A DNA stretch of 17,128 bases from an uncultured Campylobacter sp. (GTDB lineage: Bacteria; Campylobacterota; Campylobacteria; Campylobacterales; Campylobacteraceae): positions 1 to 17,128 of the forward strand of contig NZ_CALLWC010000015.1 in assembly GCF_938015785.1 (NCBI RefSeq), read 5' to 3'. Positions 7,871 to 15,700 of this stretch are shown here, piece by piece; position 1 is the first letter of the stretch, and each line of letters begins with the position of its first letter. Position numbers and translations under genes: made by a program. The notes under the pieces are model-generated. The model was not told the DNA's origin. It ran no database searches and was given only the letters and a program-made list of their open reading frames with translations.

Positions 7871-8127
7871 TTTATCTGCTTCGTGTTGAGATAAGACACG
7901 ACGGCGAATACTACAGGAACAAACGGCGTATAGTATGGGAAAATATCCCCTATATATAGAAACACCGGTACCGCCAAGGGGGCGAAGAATAAGTTATAAA
8001 TAAAGAATACTATTATGTTGTAGTCTTTTACGACGAGGGGTTTATTGTCAAATTTCGGCGGATTTCGGTGCTCGGCGTTATTTTGTTCGGATTGCGATTC
8101 TTGCGGCTCATCGTTAAAATTTTTCAT
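7858..8127 (-). CDS. Membrane protein, N-terminal part of a split gene
   Basis: An 89-residue frame, function not recognised. The first 35 residues are hydrophilic and rich in Asn, Gln and Glu, probably cytoplasmic. Two hydrophobic segments follow: residues about 37-57 (YNIIVFFIYNLFFAPLAVPV) and 64-80, the latter ending VVFAVVSYLN. Past that point the frame enters the spacer between the two 31-bp repeats and ends with TKQIKCRS and a stop. That short tail looks like out-of-frame filler. GGGAG lies about eleven bases before ATG 8127, a reasonable start signal. With the 68-bp repeat unit removed it continues directly into the downstream frame (7343-7870). In the present state it would make a truncated two-helix protein. 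It may be a simple mutational break or a reversible switch. Confidence 0.65.
   Translation of the reverse strand: MKNFNDEPQESQSEQNNAEHRNPPKFDNKPLVVKDYNIIVFFIYNLFFAPLAVPVFLYIGDIFPYYTPFVPVVFAVVSYLNTKQIKCRS
7884..7914. repeat. 31-bp direct repeat, copy 2
   Basis: Perfect second copy of 7816-7846. The flanking bases differ on both sides (G7883 versus C7815; A7915 versus G7847), which fixes the repeat limits. Confidence 0.95.
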
Positions 8128-8319
8128 TAAATTTTTGCTCCCGTTTTAAATTTTACCGCTAGCAGCTCGGACGTTTTGCGGCGCTAAATTTGCCGTCCTC
8201 GCCGTACGCCTTAGCGGCACAATCCTAAGCAGAGCCCGTCTGCGTCCTTTCAAAATTTATCAGCGCCACGTATCGGTACCGCGTGCGCTTACCGCACCGC
8301 CGCATAAAATTTCGAGGTC

Positions 8320-8610
8320 TTATAGTTCAAAATCAAAGCAGTAAAACTCATCCGCCTCGCTCCAAAGCTCCTCTAGCGAGAGCCCGTCTATCTGCGGCGC
8401 GCCGTAGAGTTCCTGCAGCGTGGCGAAATACCGCTCGCCGCTTGCGTTTGCGCCCGCCTCGTCCGCGCATCTTTGAAACGAGCAGCGATCCGCATAGGCG
8501 ATGATCAAGTATTGCGCACCGCGCAGGCGAAAGCCAAGCTCCGGCTCGCCGCTCTCAGCTACGCATTTTAGCAGCATTTGCTCTATGGTTTCAAATGAGT
8601 ATTTTGGCAT
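8320..8610 (-). CDS. Hypothetical acidic protein (96 aa)
   Basis: Not recognised. The frame encodes 96 residues, soluble in character, with no signal peptide or membrane segment. It is acidic, especially in the last third (SLEELWSEADEFYCFDFEL), with three Cys in the whole chain. The N-terminal half (SFETIEQMLLKC, then a GFRLRGAQYLIIAYADR region) suggests an alpha/beta fold. GGAG lies a few bases before ATG 8610. It is the last of four small genes on this strand and follows the previous one by 66 bp. The acidic, compact character would fit an immunity-type or other small partner protein, but nothing here proves it. Confidence 0.6.
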   Translation of the reverse strand: MPKYSFETIEQMLLKCVAESGEPELGFRLRGAQYLIIAYADRCSFQRCADEAGANASGERYFATLQELYGAPQIDGLSLEELWSEADEFYCFDFEL

Positions 8611-8676
8611 CGCTCCGATCTTAAAATTTTATCGCCGCCGCGACGCTTATTGTGCCGCCGCATATCGCGAGCTGTT

Positions 8677-8988
8677 TTATTCCGCCAAAAACCCGAAGCG
8701 CTCGATCATATCCAAAAGCATATCGGCTCTGCAAATTTCATCGTCCAGCAGATCGTCGTATTGATCCCGCAGTCGCTCGGCGTCTTGCGCCACGGGCCCT
8801 AGATACTCCCTGGCCTGCGCGGGTTCGCCCTTCATCACGTAGTATTCGCCCAAGATCACGCGAACTTGCGTCTTGCTAACCTCGTCGCCTTCGCCCTCAA
8901 GTGCTGCTTTTAGGCTCTGCACGCCGCCCTCCTCAAGCCCTCGCGAGAGTTGCATTATTGCCTTGTTTAGATAAAGCTTCGCATCCAT
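8677..8988 (-). CDS. Hypothetical helical, TPR-like protein (103 aa)
   Basis: A predicted cytoplasmic, mostly alpha-helical protein. The repeated pattern of small and hydrophobic residues (LNKAIMQLSRGLEEGGVQSL at about residues 5-25, then VILGEYYVMKGEPAQAREYL) resembles one or two tetratricopeptide helical hairpins, with an acidic C-terminal helix (RDQYDDLLDDEICRADMLLD). TPR-type proteins usually mediate protein binding, which is all that can be inferred. The chosen start has AAGGAG (8994-8999 on the complementary strand) five bases upstream. An alternative ATG at 9012, adding eight residues, overlaps the stop of the preceding gene as ATGA and could be translationally coupled, but lacks its own ribosome binding site. 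Confidence 0.65.
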   Translation of the reverse strand: MDAKLYLNKAIMQLSRGLEEGGVQSLKAALEGEGDEVSKTQVRVILGEYYVMKGEPAQAREYLGPVAQDAERLRDQYDDLLDDEICRADMLLDMIERFGFLAE

Positions 8989-8993
8989 TTTCA

Positions 8994-8999
8994 CTCCTT
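8994..8999 (-). promoter_or_regulatory. Ribosome binding site choosing start 8988
   Basis: AAGGAG on the - strand, five bases before ATG 8988. It favours this start over the in-frame ATG at 9012. Confidence 0.65.
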
Positions 9000-9008
9000 G
9001 GCTAAATT

Positions 9009-9209
9009 TCATTTGAAATAATAGAACAAATTTCCGCCGTACTCAAGATCCACGAACTCCTTGCTGTCAAAATAGAGCTTAAATTTCATGTGGCTCAGGT
9101 ATTTGGCGTCCTGCGCTTTCTCTATAAAATTTCTTATCAGCCGCTCTATTTTTTCGTTACTTTCGCCGCGCGCCGCGTCCTGCTTCGTGAAATAAAAAAC
9201 TACGGGCAT
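9009..9209 (-). CDS. Small hypothetical protein (66 aa)
   Basis: Not recognised. The 66 residues run from MPVVFYFTKQD through a charged helical stretch (NEKIERLIRNFIEKAQDAKY) to beta-like segments (MKFKLYFDSKEFVDLEYG). The composition is protein-like, but no clear ribosome binding site precedes ATG 9209. It is in the same frame as the gene upstream (9231-9623), separated only by TAG 9231-9233 and seven sense codons. It may therefore be the tail of a 204-codon gene interrupted by one nonsense codon, or a gene translated by re-initiation. Its stop overlaps a possible start of the next gene (ATGA at 9012-9009). Confidence 0.5.
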   Translation of the reverse strand: MPVVFYFTKQDAARGESNEKIERLIRNFIEKAQDAKYLSHMKFKLYFDSKEFVDLEYGGNLFYYFK

Positions 9210-9230
9210 GTCGGACGCCGCCGCGATATA

Positions 9231-9623
9231 CTAAATTTTAAGCGGCGCTAAAAGCTTGCTTCGGTTTCGCAGCAGCTCCTCTACCGCGCCTTGGATCAGA
9301 TCGGTGCGGATCTGCGACTCGAAGGACTCGACCGAGATATAAAAATTCTTAAGTCCGTTTAGTTTCTCGAAAAGCGGCGTGCGGGCAAGGTAGCGCTTGA
9401 TGCACTTTTTATCGGTGATTTTTGCGGCATCTTTATCGAAGCGAAGCACGATCTTAAGCCACGCCGAGTCCCTGCCCGCGCCGTAAAACGCGCTGATCGC
9501 TCGAGTTTTAAATTTAGCGTCTATGAACTCTATCAGACCCCTGACGTTTTCACTATTTTTGACTTTGCCCTCTATGATCTCTTTGCAGCGCCTGCTCTGA
9601 TACGGGCTTAGATCGCAAAACAT
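9231..9623 (-). CDS. Hypothetical protein (130 aa)
   Basis: Not recognised. A 130-residue basic, soluble protein without signal peptide or membrane helix. The middle (RAISAFYGAGRDSAWLKIVLRFDKD) reads as alternating helix and strand, and the C-terminal part (IRTDLIQGAVEELLRNRSKL) as an amphipathic helix. AAAGG lies a few bases before ATG 9623. It starts 26 bp after the Dyp peroxidase stop on the same strand, so it is probably in the same transcript, as are the three smaller genes behind it. No catalytic motif is visible. The frame continues after the TAG stop into the next small gene, as noted there. Confidence 0.6.
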   Translation of the reverse strand: MFCDLSPYQSRRCKEIIEGKVKNSENVRGLIEFIDAKFKTRAISAFYGAGRDSAWLKIVLRFDKDAAKITDKKCIKRYLARTPLFEKLNGLKNFYISVESFESQIRTDLIQGAVEELLRNRSKLLAPLKI

Positions 9624-9649
9624 CGCGCGCCTTTAAATTTAAGCTAAAT

Positions 9650-10603
9650 TTACTCTGCACTATAAGCCTGCAGCATATCGAAGGTCGGAGCGAAAAAGAG
9701 CGCGCCCGTCTTTGCCGTGCTAAAATCTAGCAGCCGGTCGTAGTTGCCTCGCGGACGGCCGATAAACATGCTCTCAAGCATTAACTCCAGCGTGCTAAAG
9801 GTGCTTGCGTAGGCGATGAAGTAGGTTCCCGTCTCGCCGCCTTGCATAAACGGCATATTGTCGCGCACGACCTTTTTATCGTCGCCGACGTTGGCTGCGG
9901 CGGAGTGCGAGTTGTTAGGCTTTAGCTCCTCGCTCATTTCGATATCGTTTTGTTTGCTACGCCCGATGACGCGCTCCTGCTCGGCGACGCCCGCGGCGTT
10001 CCACGCGCTCATATCGTGGATATATTTTTGCACGAAAAGGTAGCTGCCGCCCTTGTACGCCGCATCCTCGTCGCCTACCTTAGCAAAAAAGTCGCGATCT
10101 GCGCCCTGGGGGTTTTCGGTGCCGTCCACAAAGCCGATGATAGCGCGCCCGTCGTAGTATTTAAAGCCGCAGATCTCCTCCTCGCACGTCGCGACATCCT
10201 TTAGCGCGGCTCTGATCTCGCTTGCCATATCGTAGCAAACGGCCTGATTTGCGGCTCTAATGTGGATATGAATATCGCCGCCGGTGGCGGGCGAGATGTG
10301 TTTGTCGCCTCTAATCTCTTCAAAATTTTTTAGCTCCTTCGGCAAAGGCTTCGGCAGGTCTAGCATTTTCCAAGCCTCAAAGCCCACGCCCAGCACGCAG
10401 CTTGTTTCGCTAGCCGCGCCGAATCTCGTAACGGCGGTTTTGTTTAAATTTATCACCAAAGCGCAAAGCCTCTCAAAAGCCTTTTTGCAGGCGGTCTTGT
10501 CCGCGTTAAAGCGCCAGGTCATAAACACGGTGTTATTGCCGGGCGCGTCGGTTACGTTTTGGGATTTGACATGCGCACAGGCGCAACTTTTTTCTTCACT
10601 CAT
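9650..10603 (-). CDS. Dyp-type heme peroxidase
   Basis: A 317-residue protein of the dye-decolorising peroxidase family, about the length of YfeX-type members. Residues 157-165, GFVDGTENP, are the GxxDG signature with the distal catalytic Asp160. His233 in NNSHSA is the expected proximal heme ligand. Arg248 in VVRDNMPF fits the distal arginine. RVIGRSKQNDIEM (211-223) and the C-terminal LMLESMFIG segment also match the family. No Tat or Sec signal is present, so it should act in the cytoplasm, using hydrogen peroxide to oxidise a substrate not evident here. The start is ATG 10603 with AAGGAG just upstream. A longer in-frame reading to 10915 would translate the neighbouring tRNA gene and is not real. 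The N-terminal CACAH is an unusual cysteine-rich touch. It probably leads a transcript with four small genes downstream. A detoxification role is likely; the physiological substrate is unknown. Confidence 0.92.
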   Translation of the reverse strand: MSEEKSCACAHVKSQNVTDAPGNNTVFMTWRFNADKTACKKAFERLCALVINLNKTAVTRFGAASETSCVLGVGFEAWKMLDLPKPLPKELKNFEEIRGDKHISPATGGDIHIHIRAANQAVCYDMASEIRAALKDVATCEEEICGFKYYDGRAIIGFVDGTENPQGADRDFFAKVGDEDAAYKGGSYLFVQKYIHDMSAWNAAGVAEQERVIGRSKQNDIEMSEELKPNNSHSAAANVGDDKKVVRDNMPFMQGGETGTYFIAYASTFSTLELMLESMFIGRPRGNYDRLLDFSTAKTGALFFAPTFDMLQAYSAE

Positions 10604-10608
10604 TTTTT

Positions 10609-10614
10609 CTCCTT
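10609..10614 (-). promoter_or_regulatory. Ribosome binding site for the Dyp peroxidase
   Basis: AAGGAG on the - strand, five bases before ATG 10603. It fixes the start against the longer in-frame extension across the tRNA. Confidence 0.8.
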
Positions 10615-10833
10615 CAAAGTAAAATTTAAAAGGAATTTTAGCGCAATATCGGTAAACGGCGGGCGCAGAGATAGAATTTAGACGTCCTTTCGGGTTTGAT
10701 TTTCGGCGGAGGAAATTTTGTCTTTGATCGTTAAATTTACGGCGCGATGGAATTTTGGCTTTAAATTTATAAAATTTACGCCGAGTTGAAAAGCGAAATT
10801 TCAGAGCTTTGCGGGGATGAAATTTTAAAGTAG

Positions 10834-10921
10834 TGGCAGATGGGAAGGGATTCGAACCCTCGAAAGCTTGCACTTTACACGCGTTCCAGGCGTGCTCCTT
10901 CAACCGCTCGGACACCCATCT
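10834..10921 (-). tRNA. tRNA-Ser (GGA)
   Basis: Read on the - strand, the acceptor stem AGATGGG/CCCATCT is followed by discriminator G and an encoded CCA. The anticodon stem CACGC/GCGTG encloses CTGGAAC with anticodon GGA. A long variable arm and the T arm GGGTTCGAATCCC complete a class II serine tRNA. Confidence 0.95.
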
Positions 10922-11008
10922 AAATTAAAAGTCGCGATTATAGCGAAAATCTAAAATTTTGCCAAATTCCGTTTTGGCGCGCAATCCGTTTTGCCTTTAA
11001 ATTTAAAA

Positions 11009-11108
11009 CGCAGCGCTTAGAATTTTACCGCAGCGTTTGGAATTCTATCGCAATGCTTGGAATTTTGATGCGGCGCTTAGAATTCCGCCGTACCGCTTGA
11101 AATTCTAC
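11009..11108. repeat. Five degenerate 20-bp tandem repeats
   Basis: Five consecutive units of exactly 20 bp can be aligned without gaps, starting at 11009, 11029, 11049, 11069 and 11089. The core is close to CGCAGCGCTTAGAATTTTAC, most conserved at the GCTT-GAATT centre. The units differ by several substitutions but no indels, so the array is old and maintained in length. No reading frame of note runs through it. Confidence 0.8.
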
Positions 11109-11227
11109 CGCGCCACGAAGCAGGCCGCTTTGCGCTTCCTAGCCGAGCGGAGATTTTATCGGCTCGCAGATCTCTAAAATTTCGACTATTTTAAAATTTA
11201 GACTTCCCACTCGCCGCGAGGCTAAAT

Positions 11228-11267
11228 TTAAAAAAGTGCAAGCAGACTCCTCACAAAATCCGCTTGC
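11228..11267 (-). terminator. Intrinsic terminator of the cmeABC operon
   Basis: On the - strand a nine-base-pair stem GCAAGCGGA/TCTGCTTGC (11267-11259/11246-11238, one G-U pair) encloses a 12-base loop. Six consecutive T follow almost at once (11235-11230). It lies about 70 bp after the cmeC stop. Confidence 0.8.
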
Positions 11268-11339
11268 GTCGTAAAATTTCGGCGGCGCTTTAAATTTAGA
11301 GATATTCTGAAATTTCGCGCTGCCGATAAATTTAAAAAC

Positions 11340-12797
11340 CTAATTAAAAATTCTATCCTTCGGGAAGGCAGACATATCGGGCTGTACGTCCTGCTCCGCG
11401 CCGATAAGCGCCTTGATTTCGCTATCCTCGATGCTAAAGCCGCCGCCGAGCGCCTTGTATGCATTCACCGTCGCGTTTAGCACGTCAAGATCGGCCTGCG
11501 TCTTATTCAGCTGCGCGCTAAGCAGGTTTCGCTGCGAATCCAAAAACTCCAGATGATCGCTGTAGCCCGCCTGATACCTGCTTGAGGCGTTTGAATAAAT
11601 TTTGCTCTGCGAAGCGACGAGATCGGCGAGGCTTGCCTGTCTTAGTTTGGCGTTTTGCACGCCTACAAGCGCGTCGCGAACGTCGCCGAAAGCGGTTTTA
11701 AGCGCCTTATCGTATGCGATGAAGCTCGCGTTTTGCTCTAAATTTGCAAGCTCTACACGCCTTTTTTGGCGGCCGAAGTCAAGCAGCGGCCCTACGAGCG
11801 AGCCGCCGATGCTCCACGTGCTCGCGCTTGCGGTAAACAGCCTGTCGAACTCGCCGCTTGCGTATCCCGCCGAGCCGGTAAGCGAGAAGGTAGGGAAGTA
11901 GCCTGCCTTGGCGACGCCTACTAAGAAGTTGCTCGAGCGCAGATTTTCGAGCGAGCTTGCGACGTCGGGGCGGTGCAAGATCACGTCGCTTGGGATTCCG
12001 CTTGGGATCTGCGGTGCGCTAGGCATTTTCGCGGCGATCTGCGCCGTGCCGCGTAAAATTTCATCATAACTCTTGCCCGTTAGGATATTTAGCGAGGTCT
12101 GCGCCGCGGAGAGCTGATTTTGCACGCTTATGAGGCTTGCCTCGGCGCTTTGCACCGCGGCTTTGGCTTGATAAAATACGATCTCGCTAACCGCGCCCGC
12201 ATCGAGCTGCTTTTTGCGGTAGTTTTGCGTATCTTGATAGCTTTTTAGGCTGTCTTTTAAAATTTTCTCCTGCTGCTTTAATGCTAGTAGCGTAAAATAG
12301 GTCGTTGCAACCGTGCTTGTGATCGTGTTTTTGGCGGTTTCGTAGTCGTATTTCGTCGCATTAAATCGAGATCGCGCCGAATCCACGCTATTGCGCACGC
12401 GCCCCCAAAGATCGATCTCGTAGCTTAGCACGGCGCCGATCTGATACGCGCCGTGGGAGTTGCGATCGGGCCGGTTGCCGAAATTATTTTGGCGCACCGC
12501 GCTGCCGCTTAAATTTACATTCGGCAGGTACTCAAGCTTGTTTAGTCCCAAATTTACGCGCGCGTATTCGACGTTATTCAGCGCGGTTTGCAGGTCGGAA
12601 TTTTGCTCCAGCGCGCTTTGGATCAGGGCGTTTAGCTGCGGATCGTTGAAACTTTTCCACCACTGCGTGCTAACGTTAGTGCTTGCGTAATCCGCCTTAA
12701 AGCCAGTCTGTTTCTGCGGCGTGACGGGCTTGAAATTGCAGCCGCAAAGTAAAATTCCAAGCGTCAAGGCGCTTAAAAGAGCGTTATTTATTTTCAT
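11340..12797 (-). CDS. cmeC: Outer-membrane efflux channel lipoprotein CmeC
   Basis: A 485-residue TolC-family outer-membrane factor. The N-terminus ends in lipobox LLCGC, so Cys20 is lipidated. The body has the two OEP repeats of the family (roughly residues 55-245 and 270-460), each with long helical stretches such as residues 205-240 (FYQAKAAVQSAEASL) that form the periplasmic tunnel. SYEIDLWGRVRNSVDSAR (about 129-146) is a strong NodT/OprM-type signature, and GPLLDFGRQKRRVELA marks the second repeat. It provides the exit duct across the outer membrane for the CmeB pump. The start overlaps the 3' end of cmeB by 14 bases, with GAGGTG just upstream, so translation is probably coupled. As third gene of the operon it matches the order in C. 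jejuni, where the protein has nearly the same length. A terminator follows. Confidence 0.93.
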   Translation of the reverse strand: MKINNALLSALTLGILLCGCNFKPVTPQKQTGFKADYASTNVSTQWWKSFNDPQLNALIQSALEQNSDLQTALNNVEYARVNLGLNKLEYLPNVNLSGSAVRQNNFGNRPDRNSHGAYQIGAVLSYEIDLWGRVRNSVDSARSRFNATKYDYETAKNTITSTVATTYFTLLALKQQEKILKDSLKSYQDTQNYRKKQLDAGAVSEIVFYQAKAAVQSAEASLISVQNQLSAAQTSLNILTGKSYDEILRGTAQIAAKMPSAPQIPSGIPSDVILHRPDVASSLENLRSSNFLVGVAKAGYFPTFSLTGSAGYASGEFDRLFTASASTWSIGGSLVGPLLDFGRQKRRVELANLEQNASFIAYDKALKTAFGDVRDALVGVQNAKLRQASLADLVASQSKIYSNASSRYQAGYSDHLEFLDSQRNLLSAQLNKTQADLDVLNATVNAYKALGGGFSIEDSEIKALIGAEQDVQPDMSAFPKDRIFN

Positions 12798-15700
12798 CGT
12801 TCACCTCGTTAGTTTGGACTTTTTTGCCGCGTCTATCAAGCCAGGCGTTGAAGCTTTCGAGCAGGTAGAAAAACAGCGGCACGAAAAAGATCGCGATCGT
12901 AGATGCCGCGAGCATTCCGCCTACGACGCCGGTTCCTAGCGCATGGCGGCTAGCCGCGCCCGCACCTGTGGCGATAACCATCGGAAGCACGCCGAGGCCG
13001 AACGCAAGGCTCGTCATCACGATAGGGCGGAATCTCATCTTGGCGGCCTCTACGGCGGCTTCTGCGATCGAGCGGTGGTTGTTCAGGTGCTCGTTCATCG
13101 CAAATTCCACGATCAAAATCGCGTTTTTCGCCGCCAGACCGATTAGAAGCAGCAAACCGATCTGAAAATATATGTCGTTATTCAGCCCGCGGAAATATGT
13201 AAACACGAGCGCGCCGAATACCGAAAACGGCACGGCGGTAAGTACGGCAAGCGGCATGAGCCACCTTTCGTATTGAGCCGCCAGGATCAAAAACACGAAG
13301 ATCATTCCGAATACGAATGCCTGCGCACCCTTGCCCGTCTCGCTAACCTCTTGATACGCAGAGCCCGACCAGCCGATCGAGTATCCGCTAGGAAGCTCCT
13401 CTTTTATAACCTCTTGGATCGCGGCGATCGCCTGACCTGAAGTGTAGCCGGTATTTGGCTCGCCCATAATTAGCGCGGCCGGGAAAGCGTTAAATCTATT
13501 AACGGAATCAGGACCCAGCGAGCGCTCAAGCCTTACTAAAGAATTTAGCGGGATCAGATCGCCGCTAGCGCTACGGACGTAGAGCGATTTTAGATCGTTA
13601 GGATCGTCTCTGTAGTTTTGCGTAGCGCGGATATAGACCTTAAACGTGCGGCCCATAAGGTTAAAGTCGTTGATGTAATACTGCCCGATGGTAGAATTTA
13701 GCACGGTGAAAATGTCGGCTATCTTAACGCCTAGCATCTTTATCTTCTCTTTATCGAGATAGAGCTTATACTGCGGGAAATCGGTATCCAGCGTCGTTCG
13801 CACGAGCTTTAAAGCGGGGTGCTGATTGGCTTTGGCGGTTATACGATCCATATCGGCGCGAATTTCATCGTAGCTTTTGCCCGTCGTGCTTTGCGCATAA
13901 AGCTCAAATCCGCCCGTAAGCGAAAGACCCATAATAGGCGGCGGCGTGACGACGTAGGTCATCGAGTTGCGATCTGCGCCGTAGAGCTGCCCGTTTAGCG
14001 CGGCAGCTATGGCGAAGTTGGAATTTTCATCGCCCGGGCGCTCTTTCCAGTCTTTTAGCTTTATAAAAAACGCTCCGCCGTTTTCTCTAAGCGCTCCGGC
14101 TAACATATCGTATCCCGCGATTTGGGTTATGTCCACGATATTGGGATGCTTTTTGACGATACTTGCGATGAAATTTTGATCGGCTTCCGTCCTAGGCAGA
14201 GTAGATGCCGACGGAAGCGTGGTCATCGCTAAGATAGAGCCCTTATCCTCGTTAGGCACCAAGCCGCTAGGGGTAAGCCTGAGAAGCTCTATCATCGCAT
14301 AGATGATGATGCCCACAAAAACGAGGCTGATGAGTACGTGGCGCAGAACCATGCCGACGCCTGCGGCGTAAATTTTAGTCGAGACGCCGAAAAGATTATT
14401 AAACCATCTTACGAAGAAAAACGGCTCGGATTCCTTTTTTCGCAAGATCAGGGCACAAAGTGCGGGCGTCAGCGTAAGCGCTACGAAGCCCGAAAAACAT
14501 ACCGAAGATACGAGCGTTAAGGCAAATTGTCTCTGCATAACTCCCGTAAAGCCCTCCATAAACGCAACCGGCACGAAAACCGCCGAAAGCACGAGCACGA
14601 TCGAGATGACGGGCGCTACGATCTCGCCCATCGCTTTCGTGGTGGCTTCTTTGACGCTTAACTGCGGCTCTTCGTGCAAAATTCTCTCTACGTTTTCGAT
14701 TACTATGATCGCGTCGTCCACGACGATGCCGATAGCAAGGATGAGCGCAAAGAGAGTGATTAAATTTATAGAAAATCCAAAGGCGTAAATTCCGATAAAC
14801 GCGCCGCAGATCGACACTGGAGCGGCAAGAGTCGGGATGATCGTAGAGCGGATATTGCCCAGAAACATATACATAACCAAAATAACCAAAATCAGCGCTT
14901 CAATGAAGGTATGTATAACCTCCTCGATAGAGACCTTTACGAAGCTCGTCGTATCGTAGGCGACGCCGTAGGTCAGCTCGCCCGGGAAATTCGGCTTAAG
15001 CTCGTCTATGCGCTTATTTACCGCTTCAACTACGGCTAGAGCGTTGGCACCGCTTTGCATAAAGATAAGCACAGGCACCATCTCTTTACCGTTAAATTTC
15101 GCCGAGATATTGTAGCTTGCGCCGCCAAGTTTGACATCGGCGACATCTTTTACGCGCAAGAAATTCCCATCTTTTTGCGCGCGTATGATGATATTTTCAA
15201 ATTCTTCGACGGTTTTTAAACGACCCTCGGGCTTGATCGCATATACGTAGGGATTGCCTAAGTTCATCGGCTGCTCGCCCATCTTGCCCGCGGCGTATTG
15301 GCTGTTTTGCTCGCTTATTGCGGCGATTATCTCGGCGGTCGTAACGTTAAATTTCTTAAGTAGCTCGGGCTTTACCCAGATCCTCATAGCATAATCTTTT
15401 GTGCCCAGCGCTTGAGCTTCGCCGACGCCAGGCACGCGTTTTAGCTCATCTACGACGTTGATAGCTACGTAGTTTTGCATCTCTACGACATCCATCTGCT
15501 CGCTAGGATCGTAAAACGCAAGCACCTCCAGCATCGTGCTGCTGCGCTCGGTGACGGTTACGCCATAGCGGCGCACTTCGTCGGGAAGTAGCGTAAGAGC
15601 TGGCGTGACGCGGTTATTTACATTGACTTTTGCATCTGCTGGATTTGTGCCGATTTGAAAGTATACGTTGATGCTAACAGAGCCCGAGGAGCTTGCTGAG

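Noticed and set aside
10604..10915. N-terminal extension of the Dyp peroxidase frame to 421 residues
   Set aside because: The extra part translates the tRNA-Ser(GGA) gene and intergenic DNA; the true start at 10603 has AAGGAG at the correct distance.
14338..14788. Open frames on the + strand inside cmeB
   Set aside because: These are short antisense frames opposite a strongly conserved transporter gene, with no start signals or independent protein character.
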